Positions 17,277-24,550 of a DNA stretch of 55,365 nucleotides are shown one piece after another; positions within the stretch are counted from its first letter, which is position 1, and the number at the start of each line of letters is the position of its first letter. The notes below the pieces were generated by a model. The model was given only the letters and a program-made list of their open reading frames with translations. It ran no database searches and was not told where the DNA came from. The stretch is from assembly GCA_041488095.1 (NCBI GenBank), contig JBGPOP010000029.1:1-55365 (forward strand), read 5' to 3'. Source of the DNA: DASYPQ01 sp041488095. Its GTDB lineage: Bacteria; Planctomycetota; UBA1135; GCA-002686595. A program made the position numbers and the translations under genes.

Positions 17277-19034
17277 TCAGGGTTGTGTCGAGGACGTCGG
17301 GGCGGATGCGGGCGTCTCGGGCAACACGGCTTGGATCGCGACGGCGAGCGCGACCACGATCGCCGGGGCGATCAGGTTGTACCAAAGGAACGCGACCTCG
17401 ACCCCCGTGAAGTGCATCGTCAGGATCACGGCTTCTGCGACCAGCGCGGCGACGAAGACGGCTGTGCCTCGCACGTGCTTCACGAAGAACGCCACCAGGA
17501 AGATGCCGAGGATCGTGCCGTAGAACAGCGAGCCCAGGATGTTGACCGCCTGGATCAGGTTCTCGAACAGCGAGAACAGCGCCGCGAACCCGAGCGCGAC
17601 CAGGCCGAACAGCACCGTCGCCACCTGCGTCGCGCGCACCTGCGCCGATTCGCTGCGCGCCTCTGCTGCCCCTGGCTCCCCGGCAGCCTCTGCCGAATGG
17701 CTGCCTGAACGCCGCAGCACGTCGACCGTGCTCGTCGTCGCCAACGCGGAGAGCTCCGCGCTCGTGCTGCTCATCCCCGCGCAGAAGATCATCGCCAGGA
17801 GGAGGCCGATCACTCCCACAGGCAAGTGATCCATGATGAACGAGATGAAGATGTAGTCCTTGTCGTTCGGCTCGGCCTTGGGGAGCAGCTCGCCGAGGCG
17901 CGCCTGGAATCGGCTCCGCAGCTCGACGTCGCGCCGATCCACGTCCGCGAGCCCGGCCAGCGACGCCTGCGCCTTCACGGAATCCTCGCTCCGCCAGGCG
18001 CCGACGAGCTGCTCGGCGAGGTGCTTGCGCTCCTCCATCGTCTCCGCGTGGCTGCGCTCCAGATCGCTCGTCCGCGACGTGGCGTCCAGCTTCCTCGCGG
18101 CCTCGAGGTTCGCCTCGTTCCAGTGCAGCGGTGCGGGATGAAAGAGGTAGAAGATGAAGACCAGGACGCCCGTCAGCAGGATGAAGAACTGCAGCGGGAT
18201 CTTGAGCACTCCGTTCATCCACAGGCCTTTTCGCGCCTGATCCATCGTCTCTCCGCCGAGGTAGCGCTGCACCTGGCTCTGGTCCGTGCCGAAGTACGAG
18301 AGCTGCAGGAAGAACCCGCCGATCAACCCGCTCCAGAGCGTGTACCTGTCGTCGGGTTTCCAGGAGAGGTCGATCACGTGCAGCTTGCCGAGGGCTCCCG
18401 CGGTCCTGAGGCTCTCGCCGAAGCTCAACGTGCCGCTCAGCGCATGGACCGTCAGCCCGAACGCCGTCGCGAGTCCGAGCATCATCACCGCCATCTGCTG
18501 CTTGTGCGTGACGCCCACCGCCCGCGCGCCTCCTGTCGTCGTGTACAGGATCACCAGCGCGCCGATGAACACGCACGTCCACGAGAGCGGCCAGTGCAGC
18601 ACCTTGGCGAGGATGATGCTCGGCGCGTAGATCGTGATGCCCGCGGCCATGCTGCGCTGGACCAGGAACAGGCCCGCGGTCAACAGGCGCGCCCGTCCGT
18701 CGAAGCGCCGGCCGATGAACTCGTAGGCGGTGTAGACCTTCCACTCGTAGTAGAGCGGGATGAACACCTTGCCGATCACGAGCATCGCGAGCGGCAGGCC
18801 GAAGTAGAACTGCACGAAGCCCATGCCGTCGAGGTAGCCCTGACCCGGCGTGGAGAGGAACGTGATCGCGCTCGCCTGCGTCGCCATCACGCTCAGGCCC
18901 ACGGCCCACCAGCGGTTGTCCGTGCCGCCGCGCAGGTAGCTCTCGCGCGTCTGGTCGCGGCGCGTCTTCCACGTGCCGTAGCCGACGATGAAGCCCAGCG
19001 TCCCGAGCAGGATGACCCAGTCGAGCGGACTCAT
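17277..19034 (-). CDS. Sodium:solute symporter (SSS family)
   Basis: A 585-residue polytopic membrane protein. The N-terminus DWVILLGTLGFIVGYGTWKTRR is the first transmembrane helix, followed by the SSS hallmark YLRGGTDNRWWAVGLSVMAT and ATQASAITFLSTPGQGY. At least 12 hydrophobic helices can be counted. A hydrophilic insert of roughly 100 residues (from HWNEANLEAARKLDATS to FQARLGELLPKAEPNDKDY) lies between helices and looks helical; some planctomycete relatives carry similar inserts. Family members couple sodium entry to uptake of sugars, sialic acid, amino acids or similar solutes. The upstream PIG-L deacetylase 79 bases away suggests an N-acetylated sugar or conjugate, but this is inference. 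Confidence 0.92.
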   Translation of the reverse strand: MSPLDWVILLGTLGFIVGYGTWKTRRDQTRESYLRGGTDNRWWAVGLSVMATQASAITFLSTPGQGYLDGMGFVQFYFGLPLAMLVIGKVFIPLYYEWKVYTAYEFIGRRFDGRARLLTAGLFLVQRSMAAGITIYAPSIILAKVLHWPLSWTCVFIGALVILYTTTGGARAVGVTHKQQMAVMMLGLATAFGLTVHALSGTLSFGESLRTAGALGKLHVIDLSWKPDDRYTLWSGLIGGFFLQLSYFGTDQSQVQRYLGGETMDQARKGLWMNGVLKIPLQFFILLTGVLVFIFYLFHPAPLHWNEANLEAARKLDATSRTSDLERSHAETMEERKHLAEQLVGAWRSEDSVKAQASLAGLADVDRRDVELRSRFQARLGELLPKAEPNDKDYIFISFIMDHLPVGVIGLLLAMIFCAGMSSTSAELSALATTSTVDVLRRSGSHSAEAAGEPGAAEARSESAQVRATQVATVLFGLVALGFAALFSLFENLIQAVNILGSLFYGTILGIFLVAFFVKHVRGTAVFVAALVAEAVILTMHFTGVEVAFLWYNLIAPAIVVALAVAIQAVLPETPASAPTSSTQP

Positions 19035-19113
19035 CGGCCGTTAGAACAAGATCGGGTGCAGCAAGATCGTGTGCAACGACCTCGACTGCAACGAGCGCCG
19101 CGAACGCGGGCCT

Positions 19114-21696
19114 TCATCGACGGTCGGTCCTGCGCGCAAGCAGGTTCGCGAGGAGCCGGTACGCCCCCGGCACGCCGGCGGGGAGCTGCCGGAAGAGGCT
19201 CAGACCCGTGTAGACGTAGCGCCCCTTGCCGAAGTCGCAGGCGATCAGGCCGCCGTGGAGCGGCTTCTCGCCGGGGTCGTTCCAGGCGATCAAGGGCGTG
19301 TATTTCGGATCGAGCTCCCCGGCGAAGTACAAGCCGCGCTCCTGCACCCAGCCCGCGAAATCGGCGGCGTCGAGCCGGTTCGGCGTCGTCCAGAGCGGAT
19401 GCGCCGGAGCGAGGAACGTCGGCGCTGCCTCCTCGACGGTCACGCGATCGCGCGTCAACACGAACGGGTAGGGACCGAGCTGCTTCGCGTCGATCACCAG
19501 GTCGCTGCCGCTCGTGTTGTACTGGACGAGCAGCGTGCCACCCTTCTCGACGTACGCGAGCAGCATCGGATGGAAGCGCGCCAGCGCGGGCACCGTGTTG
19601 TAGGCGCGGATGCCGGTGACGATCGCGTCGCATCGATCCAGATCGGCCGCGGAGGCGCTCTTCGGGTCGATGCGCTCGACGGCGATGCCGAGGCGCTTCA
19701 GCGCGGCGGGGACGTCGTCGCCGGCGCCGTCGACGTAGCCGACCGTCTTGACGCTGACCGCGACGTCGAGCGGCACGAGCAAGACGTCGGCGGGCGAGTA
19801 CCAGGTCTGCGGCTGGATGTGCGGGTGGTCGATCACGTGCATCGTCCGGTCGGTCGAGCCCTGTGGACCGGTGAACGTGAAGTGCAGGGGCCCGCCCAGC
19901 GCCTGCTTCGTCCGGCGCAGGCCGATCTGAACTGGTCGGCGCTCGCCGCGGCGCAGGTGCTCGACAGGTTGCGGCGCCTGCTCGATCGACCATCCGTCGG
20001 GCGCGGAGACCTTCCACTCGCCGCTGAGGTCGTCCCGGAGGGCCAAGAGCTCGACGGTCACGCTGGCGCGCTCCTCGGTGACGATCGCCACGGCGTCCGC
20101 GATCTCGATCGACGCCACCGGAGTGATCACGACCGGACGCGTGCGCTCGCCGGCGACGCGGTCGACCCACGTCTGCATCAGCGGGCAGTCGACGGAGAGC
20201 TCCAGACCGCCGGATGGACCCTCGTTCGGACCATCGGAGAGACGCAGGATGCAGCGGAACACGGCTGCGCCGGGCGACACCGGCTCGATGCCGCGCGCAC
20301 CGCTTCCGGGGTGGAACAACGCATCGTGAGGAGCCGCCAACCAGTACGGCTGATCGAACGTCTGCGCTCCGGCGACTGCGTAGGCGAACTCCTTGGTCGA
20401 CGGTCGGTTGCAGGCCAGCGTCTCCTTCATCGGGATTTGTTCCGAAGCGGGGGAGACGAAGCGCAGAACCTCCAGCGGCGGACCCGGACGGCGCTGCAGA
20501 GCCGAGAGCGACACGGTCAGCGAATCGCCCGCGGCCACGCGCGGCGCGTTCGACGTGGCCTCGATCACGACGCCCGAGGCCTGCAGGATCAGCTCCCGCG
20601 CGGCGCCGGCCTGGTAACGCGCCCAAGCGCGCTCGGGGCCCTTCGATCCGGCGAGCTCGTCGAGCACGCGGACCAGCGCGGAGAGCTTCGTAACGCTCCG
20701 CTCGGGAGCCTGCGGGTCGAAAGCGGCGACGAGCTCGCTCACCTGAGCCTGCGCGCGCTCGGCGCCGGCCACGCGCGCCCAGCCGAGCTCCACGCCGTCG
20801 AAGAGGTCGGGCTTCGCGAGCTTCGCGCCCTTCTCCAGGCGCAGGTACTCGATCTGCTCGCCGCGCGTCTCGGCGGCGCCGAAGCCCTGGCTCTTGTGCT
20901 GGCTGCGGCTCCTCCCGGCGATCTCGGTGTAGCTCGCGCCGAGCAGCGGGTCGAAGCCTCCGACGTCGACCGTCACCCAGCGCGCCGGATCCTTCTGCGC
21001 CTCCTCGGCGAGCTTCGGGTTCCACCACGTGCTGGCGTTGAAGAAGAGGCGCTTCGCCTGCCAGGGCTCCACGCCCTCGGCCACCTGCTCGGGAAACGCG
21101 CGCGGGTCCGCGGCCAGGTCGAAGGCTTCGCTCGCGAGGATCGCCGAGGCCGTGTGATGGCCGTGCCCGCCGCTGCCGTCGGTCGCGAAACGCGTGACGA
21201 TCACTTCGGGCCGGAACGTGCGCACCACGCGGACGACGTCGGCGAGCACCTCCTGCCGGCCCCATTTGGCGAAGGTCTCGTCGGGGTTCTTGCTGTAGCC
21301 GAAGTCCACCGCGCGCGTGAAGAACTGCTCGCCGCCGTCGATCCTGCGAGCCTCGAGCAGCTCTTGCGTGCGCACGATCCCGAGCGCATCCCCGAGCTCC
21401 GACCCGATCAGGTTCTGACCGCCGTCGCCGCGCGTCAGGCTCAGGTAGGCGGTGCGCACCTTCCGGCCGTTGGACAGATAGCTGATCAGCTTCGTGTTCT
21501 CGTCGTCCGGGTGGGCGCCGACGTACAGCACGCTGCCCACGACCCCGAGCTTCTGCATGCGGTGAAGGATCTCCGAGGCGTCGAGCTGTGCGGGAGGACG
21601 CTGCCCGATGGAGCGCTGCGCGGATGCGGAGCCTGCGAGAGGCGAGCCGAGCGCCAGGGCGAGGACGAAGCAGCGAGCCCGTGTGGAGGGATTCAT
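19114..21696 (-). CDS. Secreted PIG-L/LmbE-family deacetylase
   Basis: An 860-residue protein with a signal peptide (MNPSTRARCFVLALALGS, cleavage near SASAQ). The zinc motif AHPDDE is at residues 61-66 and the second metal site HGHH at 178-181, both classic for PIG-L/LmbE N-deacetylases. The enzymatic domain ends near 270. The remaining 590 residues are beta-rich with a late alpha/beta segment (CDAIVTGIRAYNTV, GGTLLVQYNTSG, then LIACDFGKGRYVYTGLSLFR), resembling the glutamine-amidotransferase-like tail of large PIG-L proteins. Expected reaction: removal of an N-acetyl group from a sugar-containing substrate outside the cytoplasm. It is the first gene of a minus-strand group with the symporter and DUF2911 genes. 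Confidence 0.9.
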   Translation of the reverse strand: MNPSTRARCFVLALALGSPLAGSASAQRSIGQRPPAQLDASEILHRMQKLGVVGSVLYVGAHPDDENTKLISYLSNGRKVRTAYLSLTRGDGGQNLIGSELGDALGIVRTQELLEARRIDGGEQFFTRAVDFGYSKNPDETFAKWGRQEVLADVVRVVRTFRPEVIVTRFATDGSGGHGHHTASAILASEAFDLAADPRAFPEQVAEGVEPWQAKRLFFNASTWWNPKLAEEAQKDPARWVTVDVGGFDPLLGASYTEIAGRSRSQHKSQGFGAAETRGEQIEYLRLEKGAKLAKPDLFDGVELGWARVAGAERAQAQVSELVAAFDPQAPERSVTKLSALVRVLDELAGSKGPERAWARYQAGAARELILQASGVVIEATSNAPRVAAGDSLTVSLSALQRRPGPPLEVLRFVSPASEQIPMKETLACNRPSTKEFAYAVAGAQTFDQPYWLAAPHDALFHPGSGARGIEPVSPGAAVFRCILRLSDGPNEGPSGGLELSVDCPLMQTWVDRVAGERTRPVVITPVASIEIADAVAIVTEERASVTVELLALRDDLSGEWKVSAPDGWSIEQAPQPVEHLRRGERRPVQIGLRRTKQALGGPLHFTFTGPQGSTDRTMHVIDHPHIQPQTWYSPADVLLVPLDVAVSVKTVGYVDGAGDDVPAALKRLGIAVERIDPKSASAADLDRCDAIVTGIRAYNTVPALARFHPMLLAYVEKGGTLLVQYNTSGSDLVIDAKQLGPYPFVLTRDRVTVEEAAPTFLAPAHPLWTTPNRLDAADFAGWVQERGLYFAGELDPKYTPLIAWNDPGEKPLHGGLIACDFGKGRYVYTGLSLFRQLPAGVPGAYRLLANLLARRTDRR

Positions 21697-21857
21697 GGGG
21701 GCAGAGAATTCGCGGGGTGGGTCCGGCCCGGGTCGGCCGAGGAGACAGGCTTCCTTGTATCAAGTGGGGGGCCTGCACGATCCAGGGCGCGCTTCGCGAC
21801 CTCGGACACCGAGGTTCGGACCCTCGCGGTCTCGCTGGAGACCAACCTCTTGGCTAT

Positions 21858-21890
21858 CCATGATCCTTCAACTTTCTTGAAGGTTCATGG
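21858..21890. promoter_or_regulatory. Operator-like palindrome abutting the AbiEi-like start codon
   Basis: Two 14-base arms (21858-21871 and 21877-21890) form an inverted repeat with a five-base centre CTTTC and one mismatch; the outer arm sequence is CCATGATCCTTCAA. The right arm ends at the base before the ATG at 21891. AbiEi antitoxins are known to bind inverted repeats near their own promoter, so this fits an autoregulatory operator. It could also act as an RNA hairpin masking translation. Confidence 0.55.
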
Positions 21891-22085
21891 ATGCCCAAAC
21901 GACGCACCCGAGACGCAATCCAGCAACTTCACACGCTCGCGCGCGAACGCGGCGGGTACTTCACCGCGAAGCAGGCGGCGAAGCTCGGTTACGACGACCC
22001 GCACCTCACCTACCACGCGAAGGCGGGTAACATCGAGCGCGTCGGGCACGGACTCTATCGGCTCCTGGCCGGCGGTCGCGGATGA
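21891..22085 (+). pseudogene. Truncated AbiEi-like antitoxin (N-terminal wHTH only)
   Basis: A 64-residue frame starting MPKRRTRDAIQQLHTLARER. It continues with GGYFTAKQAAKLGYDDPHLTYH and VGHGLYRLL, which is the N-terminal winged helix found in type IV antitoxins of the AbiEi family and in related transcriptional regulators. Full AbiEi proteins are about 180-280 residues, and here a stop follows just after GLYRL, so the C-terminal domain is missing. No AbiEii nucleotidyltransferase toxin follows. It may be a remnant or a minimal DNA-binding protein that still controls the palindrome at its start. The sequence right after it carries the start of another decayed gene on the opposite strand, consistent with rearrangement here. 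Confidence 0.6.
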
Positions 22086-22158
22086 AGTCGGCCTGTCGCA
22101 GCGGACTCGACGTGGGCTGGATCGCGTAGGGTCCGCAAACCCAGCCGATGCTCACCAT
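22086..22158 (-). pseudogene. Remnant start of the VCGPY gene family
   Basis: On the minus strand an ATG at 22158 opens the frame MVSIGWVCGPYAIQP. The first 34 bases (22125-22158) match 45184-45217 at 29 positions, and both copies begin at the ATG (compare MSSLGRVCGPYGVD). After about 15 codons the similarity ends. The frame runs on toward the truncated AbiEi gene but has no recognisable domain. It looks like the 5' stub of a decayed copy. The rest of 22159-22307 contains nothing I can assign. Confidence 0.4.
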
Positions 22159-22307
22159 GGGTCCGGACGGATATTGAGGAGGGACAGCACGTCGAAAGGT
22201 GTCGGCCGGTTCCGGATCACGGATGAATGGCATGGCCTGCCGGAGTGGACGGAGCCGGAGCGAACGAGAAGCCGGTGAAGTCGGAGCGCGTGACACGCAG
22301 GCGCCGG

Positions 22308-24533
22308 CTACCGGTCGTCGCCGGAGACGACCTCCCAGTGTCCCGCGACGACGCGCGCGATCCTGCACCGGCTCCTCTCCTGCAGCGCGCGGCGTAGGGC
22401 TCCGGGCTCCACGCCCCCGACGTCCGCGGCCTCGACCACGTGCCGCACTGCGTGGTAGGTGGCCCAGGCGGAGGGCGGTGGGCCGCCACGGACTCCCTTC
22501 GCGTACCGGCCCGAGGCATACCCCTCGACGAACTGCGCCTCGGCCGCGGCGTCCAGCCGGTGCGGGCAGGGCTGCGGCGCCACAACGAGGCCGGCATTGC
22601 CGCCCGCGCGCGCGAGGAACGAGGCCACGACGATCCGGTCGCTCCCGACGACCGGCACATGGATCCCCTGCTCGCGCATCTGGCGCACGAGATCGGCCGT
22701 CGTGCGCTCGTCGCACCAGGTCAGCAGCACGTCGGCATCGGACGCGCGCAGTTCCGATACCAGGTCGGACGGATCCTGGCCCTCCGGAGCAGCGCTCACC
22801 TCGGCGACGGGCGGGGAACCGCGCTCAAGGGCGCGCGCCTTCCACGCATCGAGGTGCATGTCGGCAAACGCATCCCCCGTGCGCAGAATCGCCGGTCTCC
22901 GGCAGTCGAGGGAGTCGAGCACGAAGTCCATCACTCGCGCCTCCTCGCGCGGATCGTCGATGCGGCAGCGGAAGATCCACGGGCTGGCCTGCTCGTGGAG
23001 GGCGGGCGGTAGGAGCGAGGTGTTCACGAACGGGATCTCGGTGAACAGCGTGACCGCCGACGAGACCCGCTGGCCCGGCTCGATGCAGCCGACGAAAGCG
23101 GCCGGTGCGTGCTTCCGCAGGACGTCGACGATCTCGTCCTCGGGCGTGCCCCAGGCGTACGGGTAGAAACCGGTGGACTCCTGCCGGATCTCGACGGACC
23201 GCCTCGCGCGGGAGGAGGCTCCGGCGCACAGCCCATCCGCCGCGAGCTGCGCCGCGTCGAAGTCCGCGCGCGCGCGGGAGCTGCCGGGCTCGTGCGTGCC
23301 GGGCAGGAACACGGTGCGCGAGATGGGGCCGAGGAGCTCCAGGACCACGCTTCCTTCCGCGGGCGCCGACATGGCATCCGTCGCGGCGATCGGGCGGACA
23401 GCGGCTCTCACGGCGGAGTCGCCTGCGCGCGCACGCGCGCGCCCGCCGAGCAGCCCGTGCGGGGTGCCCACCCAGACCTCTCCTTCTCCCGAGGCGAGGC
23501 AGCGCATCCCCCCCTGCGGCGCGGTCGCCGGCAGCACCCCGACCTCGGCCCCGCGGCCGGACCGGATCGAGCGGATGCGGATGCCAGCGACACCGTCCTC
23601 CGGAGCGAAGTCGTAGCGCACCCAGTCGTCGGATTCCCGACTCGCCAGGTTCAACAGGCTGCTCCCGGCGCCGAGCCACGTTCCTCCGGGGTCGGAGACG
23701 CTCACGCACCGGGGGACGCCGGGCAGATCCGCCGGCCTCCGCCGAGCGTTCCATGTCCCGTCGGGTCTCAGGCACCACAGGCCTGACGGCGTGTGGACCC
23801 ACAGCCGTCCTTGCGCCGCCGCGATTCCCATCGCCGTCTCCTCGCCGGCGTCCGGCAGCGCGACGCGTCGGTCGGATCCCGTTCCGAGACCGTCGAGCAG
23901 CCACAGGCCTTCGCCCCAGGCGGCAGCGTAGAGCCCCCCGGCGCCGTTCCACGCGAGCGAGGTCACGGCCGTCTCCGGCGCGTCCGCCCGCCGCTCGAGG
24001 TGGAGATCCCAGGTCCCGGCTGCCCAGTCGAAGGCGCTGACACCGGAATTCGTCGCGGCGAAGATCCGTCGGCCGGCGACCTCGACGGCGAAAACCAGGT
24101 CGCCGGCCAGGCCGCTGTTGAACTGGTTGAAGCGGTCGAAGCGCCCGGCGCTGAAACGGACGAGGCCGCCTCCGAAGGTTCCGAGCCACACGTCGTGCGT
24201 CGCGGGATCGACGGCGATCGCGCTGATCGCGGGCCAGGGCAGGCCCTCCGCGCCGGTCCAGCTCCGCCAGCGATCCCCCTCGAGCATCGCCAAGCCGGCG
24301 TCGGTGCCCACCCACAGCCGATCGCCGAATCGGCGCAGCGCGCGGACGCTGTCGCTCGGCAGCCCATCCTCCGTGGTGAAAACGCGCCAATCCGCGAGCG
24401 TCTCGGCCTGCGCCTCCGCCGGCCCGCGAGCATCCCCGCTCGCACCGGGGGCGGACGAGCAGCTCGCGAAGATCGCGAGCGCGAGCCGCGCCGCGCGGTG
24501 GTCCTTGGACGGGCGATTCGGCGTGGGGCGCAT
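22308..24533 (-). CDS. Reg_prop beta-propeller fused to periplasmic ligand-binding domain
   Basis: A 741-residue exported protein. The N-terminus (ARLALAIFASCSS) has a lipobox-like end and may be lipid-anchored. Residues about 45-340 contain repeated W-x-G-T blades such as FTTEDGLPSDSVRAL, DRLWVGTDAGLAM and DVWLGTFGGGLVRF, typical of the two-component-regulator propeller (Reg_prop). Residues about 385-735 fit a type 1 periplasmic binding fold of the branched-chain amino-acid receptor class (EDEIVDVLRKHAPAAFVGCI, then LFTEIPFVNTSLLPP and DVLLTWCDERTTADLVRQMR). I know these domains mostly in separate proteins, so the fusion is unusual. It lies 17 bases after the cytochrome gene and is probably the last gene of that operon. 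The ligand is unknown. Confidence 0.85.
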   Translation of the reverse strand: MRPTPNRPSKDHRAARLALAIFASCSSAPGASGDARGPAEAQAETLADWRVFTTEDGLPSDSVRALRRFGDRLWVGTDAGLAMLEGDRWRSWTGAEGLPWPAISAIAVDPATHDVWLGTFGGGLVRFSAGRFDRFNQFNSGLAGDLVFAVEVAGRRIFAATNSGVSAFDWAAGTWDLHLERRADAPETAVTSLAWNGAGGLYAAAWGEGLWLLDGLGTGSDRRVALPDAGEETAMGIAAAQGRLWVHTPSGLWCLRPDGTWNARRRPADLPGVPRCVSVSDPGGTWLGAGSSLLNLASRESDDWVRYDFAPEDGVAGIRIRSIRSGRGAEVGVLPATAPQGGMRCLASGEGEVWVGTPHGLLGGRARARAGDSAVRAAVRPIAATDAMSAPAEGSVVLELLGPISRTVFLPGTHEPGSSRARADFDAAQLAADGLCAGASSRARRSVEIRQESTGFYPYAWGTPEDEIVDVLRKHAPAAFVGCIEPGQRVSSAVTLFTEIPFVNTSLLPPALHEQASPWIFRCRIDDPREEARVMDFVLDSLDCRRPAILRTGDAFADMHLDAWKARALERGSPPVAEVSAAPEGQDPSDLVSELRASDADVLLTWCDERTTADLVRQMREQGIHVPVVGSDRIVVASFLARAGGNAGLVVAPQPCPHRLDAAAEAQFVEGYASGRYAKGVRGGPPPSAWATYHAVRHVVEAADVGGVEPGALRRALQERSRCRIARVVAGHWEVVSGDDR

Positions 24534-24550
24534 CCGAGGAGTCCTGCGCG

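Noticed and set aside
17826..19619. Long + strand frame antisense to the symporter gene
   Set aside because: Composition is that of a shadow frame (Arg, Glu and His repeats), and the symporter on the other strand has clear family motifs.
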